NCBI RefSeq assembly: GCF_027111295.1
Contig: NZ_CP114287.1
Span: forward strand, 1,116,001-1,180,000
Reading direction: 5' to 3'
Length of the DNA: 64,000 bases
Source: Flavobacterium gelatinilyticum
Lineage (GTDB): Bacteria; Bacteroidota; Bacteroidia; Flavobacteriales; Flavobacteriaceae
A program made the translations under genes and the position numbers. Below the pieces are notes generated by a model. The model made no database searches and was not told the origin of the DNA. It was given only the letters and a program-made list of their open reading frames with translations. Numbering within the stretch: the first letter of the stretch is position 1; each line of letters starts with the position of its first letter. Below, piece after piece: positions 9,766 to 16,973 of this stretch.

Positions 9766-10541
9766 GATGATTTTTTCTTTTTCGTTTCGAGGCTAGCTTT
9801 GAGCATCGACATTAAATCGTCGCTTTGTTTGTGGACAACTTTCATTTTTGGAGCTGCTTTTTGTGGTTTTCCTTTGGCTTTCTTTTTAATTATATCCAAA
9901 AGCTTGGCGGTGTATTCGTCTTTAAAACCTGAAATATCAAATTTTTCAGTCAGCTGATCGATCAGTTTTTCGGCCATGTCCATTTCTTTGGTTGATTTTT
10001 TGGACATTGGCGGCAGCTTTAATTCTTCGGTATTTCGTATTTCCTGCTCAAAACGAATTCTATTTAAAACAATCACATTTTTGTAGGGTTTTAAAATTGC
10101 CAGACTTTCTTTGTTTCGCAAAACAAAACGGGTTACGCCTACTTTACCCGAAGCCTGTAATGCATCGCGCAATAATCCATAAGCATTCATAGCACCTTTG
10201 TCGGGCTCAAGATAATACGGCTGTTCGTAATAAATGCTTTGGATTTCTTTTTCGAAAGCGAAACTTTCAATGTCGATTGTTTTGGTTTTAATGGCATCGG
10301 CAGCTTCAAAATCAGAATCTTCTAAAATAATATATTTGTCATCGAGCTTATAGCCTTTTACAATATTACCAAATTCGACTTCTTTCCCGGTGTTTTCGTT
10401 TACACGTTTAAATTTAATATTGGCGTGGTCTTTAGAATCCAGCATGTCCATATCGAGACTGCTTTCCTGCACCGCCGAAAACATTTTTATAGGAATATTA
10501 ATTAATCCAAAACTTACCGAACCTGTCCAAATTGATCTCAT
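9762..10541 (-). CDS. ku: Ku protein, bacterial NHEJ
   Basis: A 259-residue bacterial Ku homodimer subunit. It begins with the hallmark [19 protein letters not shown], contains the beta-barrel ring core (residues 10-200, including [20 protein letters not shown]) and ends with a Lys-rich C-terminal tail that in other Ku proteins contacts DNA and LigD. It binds broken DNA ends and recruits LigD. The stop codon overlaps that of convergent ligD by 4 bp, so the two NHEJ genes are in separate transcripts. An AAAGGA precedes the ATG and a TACTTTTA sequence resembles a -7 box. Confidence 0.98.
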   Translation of the reverse strand: MRSIWTGSVSFGLINIPIKMFSAVQESSLDMDMLDSKDHANIKFKRVNENTGKEVEFGNIVKGYKLDDKYIILEDSDFEAADAIKTKTIDIESFAFEKEIQSIYYEQPYYLEPDKGAMNAYGLLRDALQASGKVGVTRFVLRNKESLAILKPYKNVIVLNRIRFEQEIRNTEELKLPPMSKKSTKEMDMAEKLIDQLTEKFDISGFKDEYTAKLLDIIKKKAKGKPQKAAPKMKVVHKQSDDLMSMLKASLETKKKKSS

Positions 10542-10657
10542 AGTTTCATCCTTTAAATTTTCTTTTAAAAGTAAATCACAATGACCTGTTATTCTTTATA
10601 TCATCATGGAATTGTTTTATAAAATACCGACTAAAAATCAAAAACTTACACAATTTA

Positions 10658-11185
10658 TCAGCGTAATTTTTTCTTAAAATAGAGTTGCTTTTTTAAATTT
10701 TCTTCTTTTTCATCAAACTCAAATTCATCATAATTAAGAGACTTTACTACTTTAATTAAATCTGTATCTGCAGAAAAAGCTTTTACCCAAATTAAATCAT
10801 GTTTTCGCTGAAATGCTATTTCTTCTGCACGCTTACAAATTACCAGTAAATCTTCTTCATTGAAATGAATAATATCTTTTAAACAAATTGCTTTTTCTGC
10901 TGCCAGCTTTTCATTTGAAAGTCTCGAAGAATCTAATTTTAGAAACGATGACGGATTTTCAGCTTCATAAACCATCAGGATTTCAATTGAAAAGTCATTC
11001 TGTATTCTGAATAGTTCTTTTTGCGAAAACTGTTCTTCGGTATATTTATCAGCATCTTTTTGTTCAAATAAACGCTTATAAAACTCTTTGGCCTTATTTT
11101 CCATCCAAATTACATTATCATTAATTATAACTACAAATCTTGCTGTTTTGTCCATATCTTTTTTAGTATTGATTATTAAAGACAA
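10658..11185 (-). CDS. Divergent GNAT-like protein
   Basis: A 175-residue soluble protein. The second half resembles a degenerate GNAT fold: a beta-strand stretch FSIEILMVYEAENPSSFLKLD, a helix with LLVICKRAEEIAFQRKHDLIWVKAF, and a C-terminal FDEKEENLKKQLYFKKKL strand. The acetyl-CoA loop RxxGxG/A is missing, so catalytic activity is doubtful. Two starts are possible: ATG at 11185, or an in-frame ATG ten codons later at 11155 that gives MDKTARFVVI. No operon partner; the upstream ku gene is 116 bp away on the same strand. Family assignment is tentative. Confidence 0.75.
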   Translation of the reverse strand: MSLIINTKKDMDKTARFVVIINDNVIWMENKAKEFYKRLFEQKDADKYTEEQFSQKELFRIQNDFSIEILMVYEAENPSSFLKLDSSRLSNEKLAAEKAICLKDIIHFNEEDLLVICKRAEEIAFQRKHDLIWVKAFSADTDLIKVVKSLNYDEFEFDEKEENLKKQLYFKKKLR

Positions 11186-11260
11186 ATTTGCGGGAGATGC
11201 GGTTTTAAGAAAAGAGCAATAGGTCTGTTATTTTGTGCAAAAAGGCTTTTTTTTAAGGGA

Positions 11261-11284
11261 CTGAGGGGCTGAGGGGCTGAGGGG
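11261..11284. repeat. Short tandem repeat, 8-bp unit x3
   Basis: Three exact copies of CTGAGGGG, with partial units on both sides. It is markedly G-rich in an AT-rich intergenic gap, downstream of the AraC gene end. Confidence 0.85.
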
Positions 11285-11311
11285 CTAAGTTTTTTAAATT
11301 TTATGCCTTTT

Positions 11312-11335
11312 CTCCCGATAGCCATTGGGATTGCG
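11312..11335. repeat. Dispersed palindromic repeat (CCCGATAGC family), copy 1
   Basis: The core CCCGATAGCCATTGGGA is a near-palindrome. Related copies lie at 15397, 15474, 57686 and 58921, most flanked by CTC on one side and TT(G/A)CG on the other. It belongs to a dispersed intergenic repeat family. Confidence 0.75.
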
Positions 11336-11353
11336 AGATTAAAAAACTTAAAA

Positions 11354-12199
11354 TTACTTACGATATTCTAAAGGCGAAATTCCGGTATGATTTTTAAAAA
11401 ACCTTCCAAAGGTAGACTGGTTTTGAAAATTTAATTCGTCGCTGATTTGATTAATGGTCAGACTTTTATTTTGCAGCAACACTTTCGCTTCCAGTATTAC
11501 AACCTCATTAATCCACTCGCTTGCTGTTTTACCGCTGTTCTTTTTAATTACTTCCGAAAGATATTTACGTGTTACATTTAAAGAATCGGCGTAATATTCT
11601 ACAGAACGCTGTAGTAAGAAATTTTTAAAAAGCAGTTTTTTAAAATTTTCGAATATTGGATTTTGAGTTATTACTGCAGAAGCTGTTTCCTGAACTGAAT
11701 CAAGTTCGTAGATTAAAATATACAGATAGCTTATAAGTTCTGCAGGCTGATGTTTTGAGTTTCCTTCTAAAAGTTCTTTTATGAGATTAAAAATACGTTC
11801 AAACTTAATCTTTAATCGACCTTTGAGTTCCAGAACATTATTGTTTTCAAAAAATTTATATTGGGATAAAAAGAAAACATTAGTCTGACTTTCGAGAAAA
11901 AACTGCGGTTTAAAAAATATAATATCAATTAAAATTTCATCGCTGTTTTTTGCAAAACTTCTGGTAACTGTAGGACCTAAAGCAATAATTGCAGGCGCCT
12001 CAATTATTCTTTTATCGAGCTGTGTCTGCATTACGATTGAGCCTTTTCTCAAAAATTCTACTGCATAACTTTCTGCACGATATGGCTCATCTATATAAGG
12101 ATGCTCTTTAGTTTGAATGTAGAAATAATCCTTTTTATCTGCATTTGAAAAAAGACTTTTGTGCTGGGTTAAGGAATAGGTCAGAATTTTATTTTTCAA
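11354..12199 (-). CDS. AraC family transcriptional regulator
   Basis: A one-component regulator of about 281 residues with an N-terminal cupin-like sensing domain and a C-terminal double helix-turn-helix (VEYYADSLNVTRKYLSEVIKK..., then INQISDELNFQNQSTFGRFF and TGISPLEYRK). No in-frame ATG exists before residue 75. The frame is open back to a TTG at 12250, but a perfect -7 box (TATCTTTG, 12233-12226) lies inside that extension, so the TTG at 12199 (start LKNKILTYSLTQHKS) is preferred; TTG at 12250 remains possible. A terminator immediately upstream insulates it from the sugar dehydrogenase gene. Target genes unknown. Confidence 0.88.
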   Translation of the reverse strand: MKNKILTYSLTQHKSLFSNADKKDYFYIQTKEHPYIDEPYRAESYAVEFLRKGSIVMQTQLDKRIIEAPAIIALGPTVTRSFAKNSDEILIDIIFFKPQFFLESQTNVFFLSQYKFFENNNVLELKGRLKIKFERIFNLIKELLEGNSKHQPAELISYLYILIYELDSVQETASAVITQNPIFENFKKLLFKNFLLQRSVEYYADSLNVTRKYLSEVIKKNSGKTASEWINEVVILEAKVLLQNKSLTINQISDELNFQNQSTFGRFFKNHTGISPLEYRK

Positions 12200-12225
12200 A
12201 GCTATTATTGGTAAAAATCGTAATT

Positions 12226-12233
12226 CAAAGATA
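12226..12233 (-). promoter_or_regulatory. Bacteroidota -7 promoter box for the AraC gene
   Basis: On the minus strand it reads TATCTTTG, 27 bp before the TTG at 12199. It decides the start site: a promoter here would place the TTG at 12250 upstream of the transcript. Confidence 0.5.
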
Positions 12234-12252
12234 ACGAGAATGAACAGCAAAA

Positions 12253-12279
12253 AAAAATGACGCCAAAAGCGTCATTTTT
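12253..12279 (-). terminator. Intrinsic terminator, bidirectional
   Basis: An 11-bp stem (12253-12263 with 12269-12279), whose GC core is ATGACGC/GCGTCAT, with A/T runs on both sides. On the minus strand it follows the sugar dehydrogenase stop by 45 bp. Confidence 0.8.
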
Positions 12280-12323
12280 ATAGTTTTTTACAATTGATAA
12301 TTAATCATTAACAATTATAAAAA

Positions 12324-13553
12324 TTATTTCTTGTCTATTCTATAAAGTCTTCCCTGATCAGTTACGGCGTAAAGAGCTCCGTCTGCACCTTGTGTAATAT
12401 CTCTAAAACGCTGGTTTTCTCCGGCAAGAAGTCTTTCCTCTCCTACCACTTTATTATCTCTGATAACCAAACGTGCAATGTGAGTTGCGCTTAAAGAACC
12501 TATGAAAAGGTTGTTTTCCCATTCCGGTACGCGATTTCCGCTGTAGAATGTCATACCACTCGGAGAAATCACAGGATCCCAGTAATATACCGGCTGTTCC
12601 ATTCCTTCTTTCTGCTGAATTCCATCACCAATCGTTTGGCCGCTGTATTCGATTCCGTATGTAATAGTAGGCCATCCGTAGTTGGCTCCCGCTTTAATAC
12701 GGTTGATTTCGTCACCGCCTCTTGGTCCGTGTTCGCTTTCCCAGATTTCTTTAGTAACAGGATGCATAGCAAGCCCTTGCGGATTTCTGTGTCCGTATGA
12801 AAAAATTTCAGGCAGTGCTCCTGCTGTTGGAAAAGTTGGATTTCCAGGTGCAGCATTTCCTTCTTTCGTAATTCTAACCACTTTTCCTAAGCTGGCTGTA
12901 AGCGATTGCGCTAAAGGTCTTGTTTGCAGTACAGAACGTTCTCCGGTACTTACAACTAAATATCCGTTTTGATCAAAAAGAATACGTCCGCCATAATGAA
13001 GATCACTAGGATTTGCCGGGCTTGAACGATAGATAACCGTAGCATTTTCTACTGTTTTTTCGTCATTTGCCAGTCTTCCTTTTGCTACCGAAGAAATATT
13101 TCCTCCAGCAACTGCCTCAGAGAAAACCCAGTAAATCATTCTGTTTGTCGCAAAATCAGGATCAAGACACAAACCTAACAAACCGCCCTGATTAGCAGGA
13201 TTCACAGCCGGAAGTCCGGTAATAGGCGCGCTGACCACACCTGCCGTTGTTACAATACGTAAAGTTCCTGTTGTTTTCTGTGTTACTAAAATACGTCCGT
13301 CAGGAAGTGTTTTAACGCCCCACGGACTTGTTAATGCAGTTGTAATTACATCAAATTTATATTCTGTATTGGTTGTCATACCACTAATTCTCGTCTGGCC
13401 GGTAAATGCCGGTTTGTACTGCGTGTTGGCCTGGCCATTCTCAACCGGATCGGTTACGGTTCCGCCGCCATTTTCGGGATCTTTATCATCACTTGAGCAG
13501 CTAAAGGCGAATAAGGCAGTTGAAAGAATGAAAATGTACTTTAAATTTTTCAT
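12324..13553 (-). CDS. PQQ-dependent sugar dehydrogenase-like lipoprotein (GSDH family)
   Basis: A 409-residue exported protein. A lipoprotein signal ends at C19 (LFAFSCSSDD), followed by an acidic/Gly linker and a six-bladed beta-propeller of the glucose/sorbosone dehydrogenase family (VKTLPDGRILVTQK, GLLGLCLDPDF, DLHYGGRILFD, FSYGHRNPQGLAMHP, WESEHGPRGGDEIN, GANYGWP, NLFIGSLS). Family members oxidise aldoses in the periplasm with PQQ and Ca2+. The SSDD after Cys resembles the surface-export signal of Bacteroidota lipoproteins. Monocistronic, with its own terminator. The exact sugar and cofactor use are inferred. Confidence 0.93.
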   Translation of the reverse strand: MKNLKYIFILSTALFAFSCSSDDKDPENGGGTVTDPVENGQANTQYKPAFTGQTRISGMTTNTEYKFDVITTALTSPWGVKTLPDGRILVTQKTTGTLRIVTTAGVVSAPITGLPAVNPANQGGLLGLCLDPDFATNRMIYWVFSEAVAGGNISSVAKGRLANDEKTVENATVIYRSSPANPSDLHYGGRILFDQNGYLVVSTGERSVLQTRPLAQSLTASLGKVVRITKEGNAAPGNPTFPTAGALPEIFSYGHRNPQGLAMHPVTKEIWESEHGPRGGDEINRIKAGANYGWPTITYGIEYSGQTIGDGIQQKEGMEQPVYYWDPVISPSGMTFYSGNRVPEWENNLFIGSLSATHIARLVIRDNKVVGEERLLAGENQRFRDITQGADGALYAVTDQGRLYRIDKK

Positions 13554-13672
13554 AAGTAGTTATTATTAAATTAATTTGGGTTATATCACGCAAATGTCTA
13601 ACAATTTAGCCCAAACAATTTTATACAATTTAAGGAAAGACTTACAGAATTTTATGAATTGGTCATGAAAAA

Positions 13673-13696
13673 AGCCCTAAATAAAAATTTAGGGCT
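13673..13696 (-). terminator. Intrinsic terminator
   Basis: A perfect 10-bp stem (13673-13682 with 13687-13696) and an AAAA loop; the A run at 13667-13673 becomes a T run on the minus strand. It ends the DoxX gene. Confidence 0.8.
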
Positions 13697-13729
13697 CATG
13701 TAATTGGTATGTTTTAACTCAAAGTAGAA

Positions 13730-14116
13730 TTAATCCCAGTTATTGTTTTTAGAAACAGCATATTTTCCTGCTCCGGTAAAGAACAATGCCACTGAACCTA
13801 AAAGGTACAACATTAACAACTCGTTAGCATAACCACCATGCTCGCTGATCGAGAAAAGATCCTGAGCATGAGCAACAGCAATGGCAACAACGCAGGTTAC
13901 AGCCAAAAGCACTGCAGCAATTCTGGCTCTGAATCCTGCTAAAATAGCGATTGGCGCTAAGACTTCACCAATGTAAACAGCATATCCAAATGCTCCCATA
14001 TTGTCTACAAGGAAAGAAATTCCGTGAAGCATTTTTGAAACACCATGAAAAAGCATTAAGCCTCCAACGCTGATACGTACTAGTAATAATCCTAAATCTA
14101 AGTTTTTTTCCATCAT
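13730..14116 (-). CDS. DoxX family membrane protein
   Basis: A 128-residue inner-membrane protein with four hydrophobic helices and the typical DoxX start LGLLLVRISVGGLMLFHGVSK, then EVLAPIAILAGFRARIAAVLLA. DoxX proteins are often linked to sulfur or redox metabolism, but the function of this one cannot be read. There are two adjacent ATG codons (MMEKN); either may be used. It is a single gene with a terminator directly downstream. A second, dissimilar DoxX protein lies at 16459. Confidence 0.93.
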   Translation of the reverse strand: MMEKNLDLGLLLVRISVGGLMLFHGVSKMLHGISFLVDNMGAFGYAVYIGEVLAPIAILAGFRARIAAVLLAVTCVVAIAVAHAQDLFSISEHGGYANELLMLYLLGSVALFFTGAGKYAVSKNNNWD

Positions 14117-14270
14117 AATAATTTTGTTTTTGGGTTTAAAATTTATGTAAAATTGGGCTTATAACGCGACTAAAATACACAAATATTATGATGTTGCAAT
14201 TTTATTATTTAAAATTATTCTAAATAACTAATTCCAGTATATCACAGAGCAGTTTTGGACATAAACTTTT

Positions 14271-15284
14271 TTAAAATTTAATAGCAATTTTACCTATGGT
14301 TCTGCCTGATTCCAACAATTTATGTGCATTTTTAAAATTATCCGCTGTTAGTCCGTTTAAGGTTTGGTTTAAAGTGGTTTTCAAAACCCCTTCGTCTAAC
14401 AAATCAGCTGCTTTATTTAAAATATGGTGCTGTTCAATTTGGTCTTCTGTCTGATACATTGAACGTGTGTACATTAATTCCCATGAAAAAGAAACACTTT
14501 TGCTTTTTAATTTGGTCAAAGCCACCGGTTCGCTGCTTCCGGTAATCGATGCGATATGTCCCTGAGGTTTAATTAGTTCAACCATTGTATCCCAATAAGC
14601 ATTGTTGTCTGCAAAATCTAAAATATAATCTACATATTCAAAACCAGCTTCACGTACAGAAGAAACCAAATCTTTATGATTTACCACAAAATCGGCTCCT
14701 TGTTTCTGGCACCAGTCAACAGTTTCAGGACGTGATGCTGTGGCAATTACTGTTAATCCGGCAATTTTCTTAGCCAGCTGAATGGCAATGGAACCTACTC
14801 CGCCTGCGCCGCCAATAATCAAAATTGATTTTCCTTTGTCTTTTTCGGCACTGATTCTAATTCGGTCAAACAAAATTTCCCAGGCTGTCAAAACGGTTAA
14901 CGGAATTACAGCAGCTTCTTCGATGCTTAATGTTTTAGGCTTTCTGCCCACAATTCTTTCATCAATAATTTGATATTCGGCATTGCTTCCTTGTTTTGTA
15001 ATATCTCCGGCGTAATATACAGGGTCACCTACTTCAAACAAAGTTACTTTTTCGCCCACAGCCTGAACAATGCCAACAGCATCCCAGCCAATAATTTTCG
15101 GGGTTTCGAGAACAGTATCCTTTGCACCGCTCTGACGGATTTTAAAATCAACTGGATTTACAGATACAGCGTCAATTTTTACTAATAAATCATGCGCTCC
15201 CGGAATTGGTTTTACAGCTTCAAATTCGATGAAACTTTCCGGTTCTGTTATGGGTAATGAGGTTTTAAATCCTATAGCTTTCAT
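14271..15284 (-). CDS. Zinc-type alcohol dehydrogenase-like / quinone oxidoreductase family protein
   Basis: A 337-residue medium-chain dehydrogenase with a GroES-like N-terminal domain (VKIDAVSVNPVDFKIRQ, IIGWDAVGIVQAVG) and a Rossmann domain (LIIGGAGGVGSIAIQLAKK). It lacks the catalytic zinc Cys/His set of classical ADH, as in the quinone-oxidoreductase-like branch. It probably reduces an alpha,beta-unsaturated carbonyl or quinone with NAD(P)H. The ATG at 15284 (MKAIGFKTS) is chosen because a perfect -7 box lies just upstream, overlapping a longer in-frame ATG at 15326. An imperfect palindrome at 15353-15376 may be a regulator site. Confidence 0.92.
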   Translation of the reverse strand: MKAIGFKTSLPITEPESFIEFEAVKPIPGAHDLLVKIDAVSVNPVDFKIRQSGAKDTVLETPKIIGWDAVGIVQAVGEKVTLFEVGDPVYYAGDITKQGSNAEYQIIDERIVGRKPKTLSIEEAAVIPLTVLTAWEILFDRIRISAEKDKGKSILIIGGAGGVGSIAIQLAKKIAGLTVIATASRPETVDWCQKQGADFVVNHKDLVSSVREAGFEYVDYILDFADNNAYWDTMVELIKPQGHIASITGSSEPVALTKLKSKSVSFSWELMYTRSMYQTEDQIEQHHILNKAADLLDEGVLKTTLNQTLNGLTADNFKNAHKLLESGRTIGKIAIKF

Positions 15285-15315
15285 ATGTTTATCTGTTTTT
15301 ATTTTTACAATAGAA

Positions 15316-15323
15316 CAAAGATA
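15316..15323 (-). promoter_or_regulatory. Bacteroidota -7 promoter box for the dehydrogenase
   Basis: On the minus strand it reads TATCTTTG, a perfect TAnnTTTG, 32 bp before the ATG at 15284. It overlaps the alternative upstream ATG. Confidence 0.55.
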
Positions 15324-15352
15324 CATGCTGATTAAATTTAAAATATGGTATA

Positions 15353-15376
15353 ATTTGATACTATATCAGTACAAAT
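15353..15376. promoter_or_regulatory. Imperfect palindrome upstream of the dehydrogenase promoter
   Basis: Nested arms ATTTG/CAAAT and TACT/AGTA are centred on ATATC, about 30 bp upstream of the -7 box. It could be an operator; no regulator gene is adjacent. TACT-type half-sites also occur in the HxlR-linked palindrome at 30161. Confidence 0.35.
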
Positions 15377-15396
15377 TCGGCAGTTTTGTGTTTCAC

Positions 15397-15419
15397 GCTC
15401 CCGATATGCTATTGGGATT
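15397..15419. repeat. CCCGATAGC-family palindromic repeat, copy 2
   Basis: Flanks GCTC...GGGATT match the family. This copy has one extra T in the centre (CCCGATATGCTATTGGG), which disrupts the palindrome. Confidence 0.7.
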
Positions 15420-15473
15420 AAAATGATTTCTTTTTAAACACATAGAGACAATGAAATGCCTTTCAGATTTCAG

Positions 15474-15490
15474 TCCCAATAGCTATCGGG
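15474..15490. repeat. CCCGATAGC-family palindromic repeat, copy 3
   Basis: TCCCAATAGCTATCGGG lies in the opposite orientation to copy 2 and about 55 bp from it, so the two form a head-to-head pair. Confidence 0.7.
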
Positions 15491-15497
15491 AATTCAA

Positions 15498-15523
15498 TTG
15501 CCTCCAACTTTAGCTGGAGGCAA
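15498..15523. repeat. GC-rich hairpin
   Basis: Perfect 9-bp arms TTGCCTCCA and TGGAGGCAA around an 8-nt loop. There is no T run next to the stem, so it looks like a repeat unit rather than a terminator. Confidence 0.7.
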
Positions 15524-15542
15524 CAAGTATTCTTTTTTTTAG

Positions 15543-15576
15543 GGCTTTAGCCAAAATTTTAAGTTTGGCTAAAGCC
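15543..15576. repeat. GGCTTTAGCC hairpin, copy 1
   Basis: Perfect 13-bp arms (15543-15555 and 15564-15576). The same arms recur at 30722-30761 with a different loop, showing a mobile or amplified hairpin family. Confidence 0.8.
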
Positions 15577-15597
15577 TTTTACCATTTCTATTTATTA

Positions 15598-15617
15598 CCC
15601 CCAGTTGAAACTGGGGG
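15598..15617. repeat. GC-rich hairpin
   Basis: Arms CCCCCAGT and ACTGGGGG enclose a 4-nt loop (the outer strand of the loop can pair further). It lies 140 bp before the next gene start. Confidence 0.65.
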
Positions 15618-15763
15618 CTATTGAAAAATCTGCTTAATCTTCCACATCAGCGAGAAATAATTTTCTGCCAATGCAAAAAAATCTGCACCCATCAGCTTAA
15701 ATCTGCCGAATCTGCGTGAAACCAATATTTCCCTAACTTTACATAAAATAAAACTTCAGAAAA

Positions 15764-16336
15764 ATGATCATCAGAAAAGCCGAAAAATCCGACTCAGCAC
15801 AAATTGCTCCTATTTTATTACTTGCTATGGAAGATATCATTTACAAGTTTATCAAAAAAGAAGATTACACTGCTGCAAAAGACTTTCTGCAGCATTTCAT
15901 CGAAAAAGAAAACAACCAGTACTCCTATCAAAATTGTTTTGCTGCTGAAGATAATAATGAAATAATCGGTGCTGTAAACATTTACAATGGTTCCGATTTA
16001 GAAGCTTTACGAAATCCGATTATCGAATACGTGAGAAAGCATTTTAATCCGGATTTTGATCCTGAATTTGAAACCAGAGCCGGAGAATTTTATATTGATT
16101 CATTGGGCGTTAATCCAAAGTATCAGGGAAAAGGAATTGGTTCGAAGCTTCTTTTGTTTCTGATTGATGAATATGTGCAGAAAAACAATCAGGTTTTGGG
16201 ATTGCTGGTTGAAGAAGATAATCCGCTGGCAAAAAACCTGTATTTAAAAATTGGATTTAAGGCTGTGGGAGAAAAAACGCTGGTTGGAAAAAGACTCGAA
16301 CACCTGCAAATACAGCAGGAAAATGTTAATCAGTAA
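15764..16336 (+). CDS. GNAT family N-acetyltransferase
   Basis: A 190-residue GNAT protein (start MIIRKAEKSDSAQIAPIL, a common N-terminal pattern) with the acetyl-CoA loop VNPKYQGKGIGSKLL at about residues 119-133 and LYLKIGFKAVG near the end. The insert between strands 2 and 4 is longer than in minimal GNATs (FNPDFDPEFETRAGEFYI). Cytoplasmic; substrate unknown. It has its own upstream region with a TAACTTTA sequence resembling a -7 box. No operon partner is evident; the DoxX gene follows after 122 bp. Confidence 0.93.
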   Translation: MIIRKAEKSDSAQIAPILLLAMEDIIYKFIKKEDYTAAKDFLQHFIEKENNQYSYQNCFAAEDNNEIIGAVNIYNGSDLEALRNPIIEYVRKHFNPDFDPEFETRAGEFYIDSLGVNPKYQGKGIGSKLLLFLIDEYVQKNNQVLGLLVEEDNPLAKNLYLKIGFKAVGEKTLVGKRLEHLQIQQENVNQ

Positions 16337-16458
16337 TTTTAGGCAATTTGAAGCTTAGAATGTCGTTATTAAAAATACAATACCATTTTCCCTGGCTTTT
16401 ACAGTTTCTTTTTAAGACAGGATTTATATGCACTGGATAGTAAAAATTTAATAACAGA

Positions 16459-16893
16459 ATGAAGAACATAACCATACTCGAAGCAGGATTAATTTTAAGA
16501 ATAGTTTTAGGAATCACAATGCTCTCGGCCGTAGCTGACCGATTTGGACTTTGGGGCGCGCCCGGATCAAACGGGGTTGCCTGGGGAAACTGGGAAAACT
16601 TTGTGCTTTACACACAAACTTTGAATCCTCTTTTTAATAAAGCAACAGCCGAAATTTTGGGCGGGATTGCTACTTTCTTCGAAATATTGTTTTCTATCTT
16701 GTTATTTTTCGGTTTTAAAACCCGAATTGCCGCTTTGGGAACTGCCGGTTTAATGCTTGTTTTTGCTTTGGCCATGATGGCAAATGTTTCTATAAAAGCA
16801 CCTTTTGATTATTCGGTTTTTACAAGTGCGGCAGCTGCTTTACTTCTTGCCAATATTGGAAAAACTATTTATGCCGTTGACAACAGGATATAA
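16459..16893 (+). CDS. DoxX-like membrane protein
   Basis: A 144-residue protein with four hydrophobic segments. The first helix (LEAGLILRIVLGITMLSAVADRFGLWG) is followed by a GAPGSNGVAWGNWENF loop, then EILGGIATFFEILFSILLFFGFKTRIAALG, typical of the DoxX superfamily. It differs from the DoxX protein at 13730 and has a longer first loop. Likely inner membrane; function unknown. It is followed 5 bp later by a hairpin that better suits termination of the convergent lipoprotein gene. Confidence 0.9.
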   Translation: MKNITILEAGLILRIVLGITMLSAVADRFGLWGAPGSNGVAWGNWENFVLYTQTLNPLFNKATAEILGGIATFFEILFSILLFFGFKTRIAALGTAGLMLVFALAMMANVSIKAPFDYSVFTSAAAALLLANIGKTIYAVDNRI

Positions 16894-16898
16894 AAAAA

Positions 16899-16929
16899 CA
16901 GAAGCAGTTTTATAAAAAAACTGCTTCTG
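16899..16929 (-). terminator. Intrinsic terminator
   Basis: A perfect 12-bp stem (16899-16910 with 16918-16929). The A7 run on its left gives a T run on the minus strand, 45 bp after the lipoprotein stop. On the plus strand it also follows the DoxX stop, but there without a T run. Confidence 0.75.
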
Positions 16930-16973
16930 CTAAAAAAATAATACATTAAGACTAAAAGCTTAAGAAAGCAGTT

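Larger units (their letters stand above)
15285..15763. other. Gene-free repeat island
   Basis: Besides the dehydrogenase promoter, this 479-bp gap holds two copies of the CCCGATAGC palindrome, three GC-rich hairpins and, at the right end (about 15636-15722), a degenerate copy of the TTTCACGCAGATT-type element ending in AATCTGCGTGAAAC. No convincing ORF was seen. Confidence 0.75.

Noticed and set aside
11261-11284. Short regular repeats as a CRISPR remnant
   Set aside because: The 8-bp units are directly adjacent with no spacers; there are no cas genes anywhere in the window.
15543-15576. GGCTTTAGCC hairpin as a tRNA or small RNA gene
   Set aside because: It is a simple perfect stem-loop without cloverleaf features and recurs at 30722, so it is treated as a repeat.
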